From the NCBI RefSeq assembly GCF_947494555.1, contig NZ_CANLVF010000004.1, forward strand, positions 680,572 to 744,571: a DNA stretch of 64,000 nucleotides. The letters are read 5' to 3'. The notes beneath the pieces are model-generated. The model was not told where the DNA came from. It worked only from the letters and a program-made list of their open reading frames with translations, and searched no databases. Shown piece by piece: positions 17,079-24,565 of the stretch. A program made the position numbers and the translations under genes. Each line of letters opens with the position of its first letter. Position 1 is the stretch's first letter. Origin of the DNA: an uncultured Roseibium sp. GTDB lineage: Bacteria > Pseudomonadota > Alphaproteobacteria > Rhizobiales > Stappiaceae.

Positions 17079-17708
17079 TCATCCGTTCTCCCTTTGCAGG
17101 TCTTTTTCTTCCGGTGCGACCGCCTTGCGCACCATCGTCAGGTAGAGGTCCCCGATCTCGTGTTCCCCAAGCCGTCCACCTTCCCGGTACCAGGTCGGGA
17201 TGCCCGTGAGCATCGCAATGATGGCTCTGGTCGTGACTTTCGGATCCTCGACGTCGTAGCGACCGGCGGCCGAACCTTCTTCGAGGATCGACGTCAGAAC
17301 CGCTTCATAGCTGCGCCGTTCTTTCTCGACGGTCCTGAAGTTCTCGGGTTCCAGATTGCGCAGTTCCATGTATGAGATGAACACTTCGTCCGCGCGCTCC
17401 AGGTGATAGCGGATGTGAAAGCGGACAAACCGTTCGAGCGGATCCATGGCCACGGGAAAAACCGCTGATCGCCACGCTGCAAGGAGCTCGGCCATGTGGG
17501 TCAGCATCAGGTCTTTCAAAATGTCCTGCTTGGTTGGGAAGTGGTTGTACAGCGCCCCTGGCCGGACACCGACATCGGTCGCGATCTCACGCATGGAAAC
17601 CGCAGCGTAACCGGTACTGGCAAAGCGTTTCAGAGCCGCCTTGCGCACGCGGTGCGCGGTCTCCTGCCCTTTGGACCGGGACTCTGACCTTTCCGCCGAT
17701 ACAGACAT
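17079..17708 (-). CDS. TetR-family regulator, probable controller of the leucine operon
   Basis: A 209-residue regulator. The N-terminal helix-turn-helix is at about residues 18-65 (ALKRFASTGYAAVSMREIAT, then VGVRPGALYNHFPTKQDIL). The helical ligand-binding domain covers about 70-190 and resembles acyl-CoA-responsive TetR proteins of the PsrA/KstR2 kind. It has a strong ribosome binding site (AGGAGG). As the first gene of the operon, with a palindrome 26-39 bases upstream of its ATG, it probably represses its own operon and responds to an acyl-CoA intermediate. The ligand and a LiuQ-like role are inferences. Confidence 0.9.
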   Translation of the reverse strand: MSVSAERSESRSKGQETAHRVRKAALKRFASTGYAAVSMREIATDVGVRPGALYNHFPTKQDILKDLMLTHMAELLAAWRSAVFPVAMDPLERFVRFHIRYHLERADEVFISYMELRNLEPENFRTVEKERRSYEAVLTSILEEGSAAGRYDVEDPKVTTRAIIAMLTGIPTWYREGGRLGEHEIGDLYLTMVRKAVAPEEKDLQRENG

Positions 17709-17733
17709 TTGTTCCTCCTGAAGTCAGGTATAA

Positions 17734-17747
17734 ATGAACGTTCATTC
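17734..17747. promoter_or_regulatory. Candidate TetR operator
   Basis: AATGAACGTTCATT is a perfect 14-bp palindrome, with a further ATTC half-repeat beside it. It lies just upstream of the TetR/mccB operon, where the promoter should be. It has the form of operators of acyl-CoA-sensing TetR regulators. Confidence 0.65.
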
Positions 17748-17813
17748 ATTTTCAAGCAAAGAAGACCTCCCTGGCTGCCTTTGAGAAGGATCAAGGACCG
17801 CTAACTGGTTAAA

Positions 17814-17831
17814 CTGTCAAAAAACTTACAT
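17814..17831 (+). promoter_or_regulatory. Candidate Pho box upstream of ppk2
   Basis: CTGTCAA, AAAA, CTTACAT: two 7-bp direct half-repeats separated by an A-rich 4-bp spacer, 11 of 14 matching the PhoB consensus CTGTCAT-N4-CTGTCAT. It ends about 60 bases before the PPK2 start. A second direct repeat, TGGTTAA-x-CTGT, occurs at 17806 and 17831 (25 bp apart) across the same region. Confidence 0.45.
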
Positions 17832-17893
17832 GGTTAAGCTGTTCACACTCTTTCAGAGTTTCACCGTTCGAGACGTTTCAAAAGGACCGATTG

Positions 17894-18802
17894 ATGACTG
17901 AAGAAAGCGCAAAGAGTTGGGTTGAAGCCGAATGGGCGGATTCCCTAGATGAAGAACTTGAAATGGAGATCGACGACAATCTGGTCGCAAAGGATCTTCA
18001 GTTCATCTCGGACAAAAAGCACAAGTCACCGATCGACCGGAACACCTACTTCCACGAACTGCTGAGATTGCAAGCCGAACTGGTGAAGCTGCAGGACTGG
18101 GTTCAGCACACCGGCGAGAAAATCGTCGTCATTTTCGAAGGCCGTGACGCAGCTGGAAAGGGCGGTGTGATCAAGCGCATTACGCAGCGCCTGAACCCCC
18201 GCGTTGCGCGTGTCGTTGCCCTGCCGGCGCCGACGGAGCGTGAAAAGTCGCAGTGGTACTTCCAACGCTACGTCCCGCATCTGCCGGCTGCAGGCGAAAT
18301 CGTCATGTTCGACCGTTCCTGGTACAACCGGTCCGGCGTTGAACGGGTCATGGGGTTTGCAACCGAAGACCAGGTCGAACAGTTTTTCAACGACGTTCCG
18401 GAATTTGAACGCATGATCGTCCGCTCCGGGGTCCGGCTGATCAAGTACTGGTTCTCGATCACGGACGAGGAACAGCAATTGCGCTTTCTGATGCGCATCC
18501 ACGACCCGCTGAAACAGTGGAAACTGTCTCCGATGGATCTGGAATCACGCATTCGCTGGGAAGATTATACAAAAGCGAAGGAAGAGACCTTCGAGCGCAC
18601 CAACATTCCCGAGGCGCCCTGGTTCATTGTGGAAGGCAACGACAAGAAGCAGGCGCGCCTTAATTGCATCAGCCATCTTCTGTCGCAAATTCCTTATGAG
18701 GAAGTCCCGCACGATCCGGTCGCGCTGCCGGAGCGCCGGTTCAATCCGGACTATGAGCGCAAGGTTCTTCCGGAACATCTCTATGTACCTGAGAAATTTT
18801 GA
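17894..18802 (+). CDS. ppk2: Polyphosphate kinase 2 (PPK2 family, class I)
   Basis: About 302 residues of the single-domain PPK2 class I type. Walker A is seen as FEGRDAAGKGG near residues 82-92, the lid-proximal and Walker B regions as FDRSWYNRSGVERVMGF near 138-154, and the family C-terminal block as WEDYTKAKEETFERTN and APWFIVEGNDKKQAR. These enzymes make or consume polyphosphate with ADP or GDP. The ATG at 17894 has AGGA 7 nt upstream. The acidic first 40 residues are an extension before the catalytic domain. It is a single-gene unit with its own terminator and a possible Pho box, which fits phosphate control. Confidence 0.94.
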   Translation: MTEESAKSWVEAEWADSLDEELEMEIDDNLVAKDLQFISDKKHKSPIDRNTYFHELLRLQAELVKLQDWVQHTGEKIVVIFEGRDAAGKGGVIKRITQRLNPRVARVVALPAPTEREKSQWYFQRYVPHLPAAGEIVMFDRSWYNRSGVERVMGFATEDQVEQFFNDVPEFERMIVRSGVRLIKYWFSITDEEQQLRFLMRIHDPLKQWKLSPMDLESRIRWEDYTKAKEETFERTNIPEAPWFIVEGNDKKQARLNCISHLLSQIPYEEVPHDPVALPERRFNPDYERKVLPEHLYVPEKF

Positions 18803-18836
18803 CAGTATGTGATCAGCTCCGGTTACGCCGGAACGC

Positions 18837-18864
18837 ATCCCGGCCTTGCGGGCCGGGATTTTTT
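18837..18864 (+). terminator. Rho-independent terminator of ppk2
   Basis: A 9-bp stem (ATCCCGGCC / GGCCGGGAT) with a 5-nt loop, followed by a run of six T, 35 bases past the stop codon. Confidence 0.9.
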
Positions 18865-18907
18865 CGTGCCAACTGAAGAGTGTGCCTAGGGAACGGGAGA
18901 AACATAA

Positions 18908-19915
18908 ATGGACAGCAAAAAGGTCCGCTGGGGGATCATTTCAACCGCCAAGATCGGCCGTGAAAAAGTTATTCCCGGGATTCAGGCGTCACAAACCGGG
19001 ATTGTTACGGCCATTGCTTCTCGCGATGCCGAAAGGGCAAGCGCGGTTGCTAAGGATCTTGGCATCGAAAAAGCATACGGCTCCTATGAAGACCTCTTCA
19101 GCGATCCGGACATCGATGCAATCTACAACCCGCTTCCAAATCACATGCATGTTCCTGTGACCGTGCAGGCTGTCGAAGCCGGCAAGCATGTCCTTTGCGA
19201 AAAACCGATCGCTCTCAGCGCTGAAGACGCCTCGACACTGCTCGACCTGCCGAAAGACCGCCTTGTCGCGGAAGGTTTCATGGTGCGCACGCACCCGCAA
19301 TGGATCCGGGCCCGCGAGATCGTGCGCTCAGGAGAGCTAGGCGATCTACATGCAATCCAGGGCTTTTTCAGTTTCTTCAACAACGACCCGGACAATATCC
19401 GCAACAGGGCCGATATGGGCGGCGGTGCCCTGATGGACATCGGTTGCTACACCATGCTTGCCGGCCGCTATTTCTTTGAAGCAGAACCGGAACGGGTCGT
19501 TTCGCTGATTGACCGTGATCCGGACTTCGGGACAGACCGGTTCACCAGCGTGATCATGGATTTCGGTGCAGGACGCCAGCTTACCTTCACTGTGTCCACA
19601 CAGCTGACGGCGCATCAGCGGTTGCAGCTCGTTGGAACCCGGAAACGTCTTGAAATCCCGATCCCCTTCAATGCCCCCCAGGGCGCGGCCACCGAGCTTC
19701 GGATGGACGACGGCTCGGCCCTTGGCGACGCATCGATGACAACCGAAAACGTTGAACCGTGCGATCAATATGCCGAACTTGCCGACGTTTTCGGACGCGC
19801 AGTGCTGGGTGAAAAGGTCATGACCTACGGTGTCGAAGATGCGCTGCAGAACATGAAAATTCTCGACGCAATTTTCGCTTCTGCTGAAAAAGGCGGGTGG
19901 GTCGACATCGTTTAG
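18908..19915 (+). CDS. Gfo/Idh/MocA family NAD(P)-dependent oxidoreductase
   Basis: A 335-residue protein. The Rossmann domain (about 1-122) opens WGIISTAKIGREKVIPGI and contains YNPLPNHMHVPVTVQAVEAGKHVLCEKPIAL, where EKP holds the conserved lysine. The C-terminal alpha/beta domain (about 125-335) has GGGALMDIGCYTM, with the Asp and aromatic residues expected at the active site. Members oxidise or reduce sugars, inositols and related polyols. The substrate is not evident and no transporter or sugar gene is adjacent. It has a good ribosome binding site (GGGAG). It appears to be transcribed alone between the ppk2 terminator and the 311-bp gap to the right. Confidence 0.92.
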   Translation: MDSKKVRWGIISTAKIGREKVIPGIQASQTGIVTAIASRDAERASAVAKDLGIEKAYGSYEDLFSDPDIDAIYNPLPNHMHVPVTVQAVEAGKHVLCEKPIALSAEDASTLLDLPKDRLVAEGFMVRTHPQWIRAREIVRSGELGDLHAIQGFFSFFNNDPDNIRNRADMGGGALMDIGCYTMLAGRYFFEAEPERVVSLIDRDPDFGTDRFTSVIMDFGAGRQLTFTVSTQLTAHQRLQLVGTRKRLEIPIPFNAPQGAATELRMDDGSALGDASMTTENVEPCDQYAELADVFGRAVLGEKVMTYGVEDALQNMKILDAIFASAEKGGWVDIV

Positions 19916-20167
19916 ACCAGTGGCGCTTGCCCGGGTCACTTAGCCGATTTTCTGGGCCTTCACCGTTGAGCAAGCGAGATGGCATATTGCTTTCCGCTGG
20001 ATGTCAATGACGTGCCGGTAAATCTGCGTTTCAAAAAGAAGAAAACGAACCCAAACTGGCGAAGGAATGCAGCAAACGCAAAAATGGAGGTTTATGCGAA
20101 TGCACAACCTAAAATAGTTAATCGGTTGTACATTACCGTAACATCCTGAAAATTAACTCGAATTAAT
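19916..20167. other. AT-rich intergenic interval before the third VPLPA-CTERM gene
   Basis: The gap between the oxidoreductase stop and the next coding start is about 311 bases. Its right part is strongly AT-rich and leads into the promoter at 20168. A 16-codon frame near 20067 has a GAAGG site before its ATG but nothing else to support it. No other gene seen. Confidence 0.45.
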
Positions 20168-20196
20168 TTGACATGCCTTACCTTTAAGAATTTAAT
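20168..20196 (+). promoter_or_regulatory. Sigma70-type promoter of the VPLPA-CTERM gene
   Basis: TTGACA, a 17-bp spacer, TTTAAT: a consensus -35 and a one-mismatch -10 in AT-rich DNA, 31 bases before the start codon. Confidence 0.65.
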
Positions 20197-20226
20197 TACC
20201 ATCAGTATTTTTATGGAGTTATGCGT

Positions 20227-20793
20227 ATGCGTATTTTCAAACGCTCAATGGCAGGCGTTTTCGTGATCGCTATCGTCAGTGCACTATTCGGCTTTGCGAG
20301 CGGGCCTGCACAAGCGGTTCCGATGAGTTGTTCAAGCGCCGCGACATATACGCTCGGTGATTCGACATCAGCCGCCTGTTTTTCCGGCAATGACACGAAC
20401 CAGATAGATGGGTCTTTCCCGCTGTTCGGTATGACGGGATGGGTGCTCGCCGACAAGAATGACGACACGGCGTCCGGGGATGGAACGATCAAGTTCGTCA
20501 CCGGGCCTACCAATGGTGCGAAAAACGGAACCTGGTCGATCGATACGCTGGCGGGTCTGACAAATGTCGTCATTACGTTGAAGGCCGGGAACGGTTTCGG
20601 CGCGTTCCTGCTCGATCTTACGGTCCCGGATCCGCTGTCCGGTATTTGGTCGTCGTCAAAGGGGCTGTCCCATGCGTCGATCTACTATAACGGCACACCG
20701 ACCACGGTTCCCCTGCCCGCGGGAGCGGTCCTCTTGATTTCCGGTCTTGCCGGGATCGGGCTCCTGACGTCGCGACGCAGAAAAAAGACTTAA
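20227..20793 (+). CDS. VPLPA-CTERM sorting domain protein
   Basis: An exported protein of about 188 residues. A basic start and hydrophobic helix ending GPAQA form the signal peptide (about 1-30). The middle region is secreted and Thr/Gly/Asn rich, with two Cys residues (SCSSAATYTLGDSTSAACF) that may form a disulfide. The tail reads VPLPAGAVLLISGLAGIGLL, then SRRRKKT: the Pro-rich motif, a membrane helix and a basic end typical of exosortase substrates. The ATG at 20227 sits 8 nt after GGAG, while the ATG at 20221 is too close to it. This tail is diverged from the pair at 1743 and 3280, so it is a separate member. It has its own promoter and terminator. Confidence 0.88.
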   Translation: MRIFKRSMAGVFVIAIVSALFGFASGPAQAVPMSCSSAATYTLGDSTSAACFSGNDTNQIDGSFPLFGMTGWVLADKNDDTASGDGTIKFVTGPTNGAKNGTWSIDTLAGLTNVVITLKAGNGFGAFLLDLTVPDPLSGIWSSSKGLSHASIYYNGTPTTVPLPAGAVLLISGLAGIGLLTSRRRKKT

Positions 20794-20834
20794 ACCAGTC
20801 GCGGCTACAAGTTCTGAGCCGACAATGAAAAAGA

Positions 20835-20856
20835 CCCCGCAATCGCGGGGTTTTTT
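20835..20856 (+). terminator. Rho-independent terminator
   Basis: CCCCGC, AATC loop, GCGGGG, then six T. It lies 42 bases after the stop of the VPLPA-CTERM gene. Confidence 0.92.
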
Positions 20857-20940
20857 GATCGATTGGGTTCGGCAATCCCGCCTTTGGCCATCTTGCAAAG
20901 ACGTAAGGATCAAATCGTCTCTGAGGTCGTGTTGGTCGGT

Positions 20941-21264
20941 CTATTGCGCGAGTTTCCCTGTGGCGACAACTGTCTCGAAATACTCGACCTTCAGGTCGAA
21001 TGACTTGAGCAGCTTCTGTGTACTCGGTTTGACGACGGCGTCGTCAAAGGCACCTTTTTCAAAATGTGCAGCCGACTCAAGGTCCGACCAGAGGCTTGTG
21101 ACCACCAGTTCATGATCGTTGCCTTTGACTTTCACAGCCAGAGCAGCCCCCAAATGTCCCGGCAGCTCAGCCATCTCGACGAATGTGGTTCGTTTCAGAT
21201 GGTCCGCATAGCGCGCCAAGACCTGTTCGCTTCCGGCAACGGCTCTCCACAAACGGATGATCAT
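20941..21264 (-). CDS. Antibiotic biosynthesis monooxygenase (ABM) domain protein
   Basis: A 107-residue single-domain protein of the dimeric alpha+beta barrel (ABM-like) type: MIIRLWRAVAGSEQVLARYADHL, then ELVVTSLWSDLESAAHF, the usual beta-helix-beta pattern of small quinol or polyketide monooxygenases and heme-degrading relatives. The substrate is unknown and many members have housekeeping roles. It lies downstream of infC on the same strand but after a strong terminator, so it is probably transcribed on its own. Confidence 0.8.
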   Translation of the reverse strand: MIIRLWRAVAGSEQVLARYADHLKRTTFVEMAELPGHLGAALAVKVKGNDHELVVTSLWSDLESAAHFEKGAFDDAVVKPSTQKLLKSFDLKVEYFETVVATGKLAQ

Positions 21265-21300
21265 GCGGCTCCTCCTCGATATTGTGGGATTGTAGTCATC

Positions 21301-21326
21301 ATAAAAAACCCCGCCGAAGCGGGGTT
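21301..21326 (-). terminator. Rho-independent terminator of infC
   Basis: An 8-bp stem (AACCCCGC / GCGGGGTT) with a CGAA loop. On the minus strand it is followed by a T-run (TTTTTTAT), about 25 bases past the infC stop. Confidence 0.93.
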
Positions 21327-21351
21327 CAATGATCTCAGATTTCTGCTTCGC

Positions 21352-21891
21352 CTATTTAATGGGAGCCAGAACCATCACCATCTGGCGGCCTTCCAGCTTG
21401 GGTGACGATTCAACCTTGGCGATTTCTGAAGTTTCCTCACGGACCTTGTTCAACAGATTCATGCCGAGGTCCTGGTGCGCCATTTCGCGACCGCGGAACC
21501 GGAGTGTGACCTTCACCTTGTCGCCGTCGTTGAAGAACCGCAGCATGTTTTTCATCTTCACTTCATAGTCATGCGTGTCGATGTTCGGACGCATCTTGAT
21601 CTCTTTGATCTCGACGGTCTTCTGTTTTTTACGGGCTTCTGCAGCTTTCTTCTGGGCCTGGTACTTATACCGGCCATAGTCCAGGATCTTGCAGACCGGG
21701 GGATTTGCGTTCGGCTGGATTTCTACGAGATCCAGACCCGCATCCAGTGCGATATCCATCGCTTCTTCTGTCGGTATGACACCGCGGTTGGCGCCTTCAT
21801 GATCAATCAACTGGACTTCGCGAACGCGAATTTCGTGGTTTGTGCGCGGGCCTTCCTTTGTGGGAGGCGGGGCGCGGAACGGACGGCGAAT
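21352..21891 (-). CDS. infC: Translation initiation factor IF-3 (AUU start)
   Basis: A 179-residue IF-3. The coding frame continues upstream of any ATG, GTG or TTG at the true N-terminus and begins at ATT (21889-21891). The N-terminal residues IRRPFRAPPPTKEGPRTNHE are the conserved alphaproteobacterial IF-3 start, and the site has a clear GAGGAG nine bases before it. The N-domain (to about residue 85) ends with NPPVCKILDYGRYKYQ, and the linker and C-domain follow (KKQKTVEIKEIKMRPNIDTH, then EMAHQDLG). AUU initiation lets IF-3 repress its own translation, because IF-3 discriminates against non-standard start codons. A TTG at 21810 would cut 27 conserved residues. The usual partners rpmI and rplT are not adjacent. 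Confidence 0.95.
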   Translation of the reverse strand: MRRPFRAPPPTKEGPRTNHEIRVREVQLIDHEGANRGVIPTEEAMDIALDAGLDLVEIQPNANPPVCKILDYGRYKYQAQKKAAEARKKQKTVEIKEIKMRPNIDTHDYEVKMKNMLRFFNDGDKVKVTLRFRGREMAHQDLGMNLLNKVREETSEIAKVESSPKLEGRQMVMVLAPIK

Positions 21892-22192
21892 GGTCGCTAA
21901 CTCCTCTATCGTTTCAACCTGGCACCAGGCATTGGCTCTTCAAGATACACGAAAGACCTCGGAACTCATGTACCAAGGTCTCCGTTGCATTTGTCCTAGC
22001 GCCGTCCCCTAGACTCCTGCGAAACCGGCGAAAAGTCAACCGAAATAAGCGGTTTTGAGTCTTTCCGGTTGTTCGCCCAGAAGGGGTTCCTGTCTTGATG
22101 ATTGGGCTGCGGCAATCGCAGCCAAGTGTTGTATTTTTCCGGATGATACCTCACTTAGGGATCGGTCGGGAAGTTTAAAAGAGGGATCTCTA

Positions 22193-22636
22193 TTGGACGG
22201 CACAAAGTTTCTGGTTCAACTCCTGAAAATCGTCTGCGGCTTCATCTTCGGGCTGATCGCCTGTGGTTTGTTCCTTGCCTGGGGCTTTTTCCAGTCCGTG
22301 CATCCCGGTGAGAATCCAGTCGCATTTGGTGCCATGGTCGGAACCGGCCTTGTCAGCGCCAGTGCCGTCGGTGCGGCAGCTCTGGTCCCTGCAAGTGTGT
22401 TGATTGCAGTTGCCGAATTTGCACGCCTTAAAGGGATCGTGTTTCATCTTGCCGCAGGCGGGGGCATCGCATTTCTGCTTTGGACACTCGGTTCAGCCGG
22501 TCAGAATTCGGATATAAGGCCCGGCAGCGTCATTGCGCTTGCGGCCGGGTTTCTTGCAGGACTGGTCTACTGGGCGATAGCCGGACGCACGTCCGGATGC
22601 TGGCAGCCGCGAAAGCAGGCGGAAAACCAGCCTTAG
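22193..22636 (+). CDS. Small membrane protein, TTG start
   Basis: A protein of about 147 residues with four predicted membrane helices (about 5-30, 40-62, 68-95, 105-130), short loops and a short C-terminal cytoplasmic tail. The chosen start is the TTG at 22193, 7 nt after GAGGG. The open frame reaches back to 22055, but that segment is low-complexity and unlike the rest. No family recognised. Its stop codon overlaps the stop of the convergent DUF1232 gene by two bases. Confidence 0.65.
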   Translation: MDGTKFLVQLLKIVCGFIFGLIACGLFLAWGFFQSVHPGENPVAFGAMVGTGLVSASAVGAAALVPASVLIAVAEFARLKGIVFHLAAGGGIAFLLWTLGSAGQNSDIRPGSVIALAAGFLAGLVYWAIAGRTSGCWQPRKQAENQP

Positions 22637-23007
22637 AGGTCTCCGTCCTTCAGAGCTTCCTTGGCGGCGTCATAGTGGTCATCGCGGATATGGCTGCGAA
22701 CCATGGCGATCGCCGCCATGAGCACCGTCGCATCGTCGCCAAACCCAACTCCGATCAGAAAATCCGGAATGGTGTCCAGAGGCAGAACGAAATAGGCGAG
22801 TGCGGCAATGACCGTTACACGGACTTTTGCGGGCGTCGCGGGGTCGAGCGCGCAGTAATACCCGGCGACCACATCTTCCATGAAGGGGATTTGCCGGGCC
22901 GCTTTCTTTGCCGTTGAAAGCAGTTTTTCCCTGACGGTTTTCGTCTGTTCTTCTTCGGGCCCGAGATATTCAGGTTCGAATCCCAGATCTTCAAAAGTCG
23001 TGTTCAT
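22633..23007 (-). CDS. YkvA/DUF1232 family membrane-associated protein
   Basis: A 124-residue protein with the DUF1232 core: YYCALDPATPAKVRVTVIAALAYFVLPLDTIPDFLIGVGFGDD, in which the YFVxPxDxIPD block is diagnostic. One or two membrane helices are likely. The inner ATG at 23007 (MNTTFEDLGF) is preferred to one nine codons earlier. Function in the family is not established. It converges on the membrane protein gene at 22193. Confidence 0.85.
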   Translation of the reverse strand: MNTTFEDLGFEPEYLGPEEEQTKTVREKLLSTAKKAARQIPFMEDVVAGYYCALDPATPAKVRVTVIAALAYFVLPLDTIPDFLIGVGFGDDATVLMAAIAMVRSHIRDDHYDAAKEALKDGDL

Positions 23008-23159
23008 AGGCCTGCTCTCTTGTCCCCGATGCACTTAAGATAAGCGTTGAGACGAGCCGGTTCAACTTTTGCGCATTCCTGCCTTGGAGACAGGGGAACC
23101 TTTGAACCGTCGACAATTGATGTCCAGCAGCCTGTGACGGAGCATTGCGTTCATGAACG

Positions 23160-23208
23160 AAAAAAGGCCGCCGCCGGTTCGGATTTGCTTTGCCCGAAAC
23201 CAGCAGCG
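23160..23208 (-). terminator. Terminator of the glycerate kinase gene
   Basis: A long imperfect stem between 23167-23181 and 23193-23208, containing GGTT/AACC and CGG/CCG with G-U pairs in RNA and a short bulge. On the minus strand it is followed by TTTTT. It lies about 50 bases past the gene stop. Confidence 0.6.
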
Positions 23209-23256
23209 GAGTCGTAACCATCTCTATTATTGTTGTTTTTGTTCTTTGCCGAAGGC

Positions 23257-24417
23257 TCAGGCGGCTTTCAGCCGGGCTCCGACCATTATCATCCGAAGCG
23301 CGTCTTCGCTGGCGTTTCTGAGCAGTTTCCTTGCTTCCAGGATGGCATCTTCGAGTGAGCACGGCCGTTTGAGAATTGAAGCGAACGCGTCAATTCCGGT
23401 ATCCAGGGTTGTGCGCACACCGGTGCCGATGGTCCCGGCCAGTGCAATTGTCGGAATATCGCGTTTTCGCGCGCGTTGGGCGACCTCACAGGGCACCTTG
23501 CCAAAGGGGCTTTGCCCGTCGAGGGATCCTTCGGCCGTGATGACGAGGTCAGCCGACGTCAGCAACGCCTCGAATTCGAGATATTGCATGACGATATCGA
23601 AACGCGGGTGCAGAGTTGCCCCGGCAAAAGCCATCAGTCCCGTGCCGAGTCCGCCGGATGCACCGGACCCGTTTTTCAGTCCGAGATCCAGGTCGAGGTC
23701 TCTGTTCAACAAGAATGCGTAGATTTCCAGCGCTTCTTCCAGCGCCTGTACCTGCGATGGCGTCGCTCCCTTTTGTGGTCCGAAAACCCGGGCAACCCCC
23801 CGTTCACCCAAGAGGACGTTGTGCCAGTTGACGGCAGCATCGATTTGGGTATTGGCGAGCCGTGGGTCGAGGCCGGAAACATCGATCCGGGACATGCGTG
23901 CCAGTTCAAGACCGCCGCGGCCGATTTCGCTGCCATCCTTGTCAATCAGGCGGGCACCGAGAGCTTGTGCCATGCCGGCACCGCCGTCGTTGATGCCGCT
24001 GTCGCCGCATCCGACGAGAATGCGCTCTGCACCCGCATCCAGTGCGGAAAGAATGAGTTCACCGACACCAAAACTGGTCGTCAGGGTCGGATCTCTCTGA
24101 TCACGCGGCACGAGGCTCAGTCCTGCCGCCGCGGCCATTTCGATAACCGCTGTCTTCGCTCCTTCGCCGCCAAGCATGCCGAAGAAGCTGTCGACGGTTT
24201 GGCCAACCGGGCCCGTTACCGCAACCTTGTGCAAGGTTCCTGCGGTAGCGCTGACAAGGGCTTTTGTAAAACCTTCGCCACCATCGACCATCGGTGCCTT
24301 GAGGATGCGGCAATCCGGCAAGGCCCGGTGGCAGCCTTCGGAGATTGCTTCCACGACATCGTTCACGTCGAGTGATTCCTTGAAGCCTGACGGGGCGACC
24401 AGAATGTTCAGTGGCAT
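23257..24417 (-). CDS. glxK: Glycerate kinase (GarK/GlxK type)
   Basis: A 386-residue glycerate kinase of the type I bacterial family that phosphorylates D-glycerate. The N-terminal block is MPLNILVAPSGFKESLDVNDV. Other conserved blocks are PMVDGGEGF, CGDSGINDGGAGMAQALG near 135-150, and GSLDGQSPFGKVPCEVA near 290, all typical of GarK/GlxK. The ATG at 24417 lies 6 nt after GGAG, and a second ATG at 24423 lies between. That GGAG is itself part of an inverted repeat (see the regulatory feature at 24423-24453). It is paired with a permease gene upstream, which suggests a glycerate utilisation module, although a terminator separates the two. Confidence 0.93.
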   Translation of the reverse strand: MPLNILVAPSGFKESLDVNDVVEAISEGCHRALPDCRILKAPMVDGGEGFTKALVSATAGTLHKVAVTGPVGQTVDSFFGMLGGEGAKTAVIEMAAAAGLSLVPRDQRDPTLTTSFGVGELILSALDAGAERILVGCGDSGINDGGAGMAQALGARLIDKDGSEIGRGGLELARMSRIDVSGLDPRLANTQIDAAVNWHNVLLGERGVARVFGPQKGATPSQVQALEEALEIYAFLLNRDLDLDLGLKNGSGASGGLGTGLMAFAGATLHPRFDIVMQYLEFEALLTSADLVITAEGSLDGQSPFGKVPCEVAQRARKRDIPTIALAGTIGTGVRTTLDTGIDAFASILKRPCSLEDAILEARKLLRNASEDALRMIMVGARLKAA

Positions 24418-24422
24418 AATCA

Positions 24423-24453
24423 TCTCCTTTTTGTTTCTGAAGGTGAAAGGAGA
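24423..24453 (-). promoter_or_regulatory. SD-sequestering inverted repeat in the glycerate kinase leader
   Basis: TCTCCTTT and AAAGGAGA form a perfect 8-bp inverted repeat with a 15-nt loop on the minus-strand RNA. The 3' arm contains the Shine-Dalgarno of the kinase gene, so pairing would block translation. A stronger version occurs before the neighbouring permease (26443-26485). Confidence 0.55.
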
Positions 24454-24466
24454 ACGAGCCAGGCCC

Positions 24467-24477
24467 CGAATTATTCC
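24467..24477 (-). promoter_or_regulatory. GGAATAATTC box upstream of glycerate kinase
   Basis: On the minus strand this reads GGAATAATTCG, about 50-60 nt before the start codon. The same motif is at the same distance before the permease start (26494-26504), where it is a full 11-bp palindrome. Operator or promoter element, inferred from the shared spacing only. Confidence 0.45.
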
Positions 24478-24511
24478 GCGGCAGGTAAAACTTTCGGTGG
24501 CATACAAGGAA

Positions 24512-24536
24512 AGGGCCCGGCGTGATGCCGGACCCT
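24512..24536 (-). terminator. Terminator between permease and glycerate kinase
   Basis: In RNA a 10-bp stem (AGGGUCCGGC / GCCGGGCCCU, one G-U pair) with a 5-nt loop, followed by UUUCCUUG, 30 bases past the permease stop. The T-tract is weak, so read-through is possible. Confidence 0.6.
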
Positions 24537-24565
24537 CGCGTTCATGCCAGGATTGCGATAGCAGA

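Noticed and set aside
23476..24375. 299-codon plus-strand frame opposite glycerate kinase
   Set aside because: It is antisense to a clear glycerate kinase and has no motifs.
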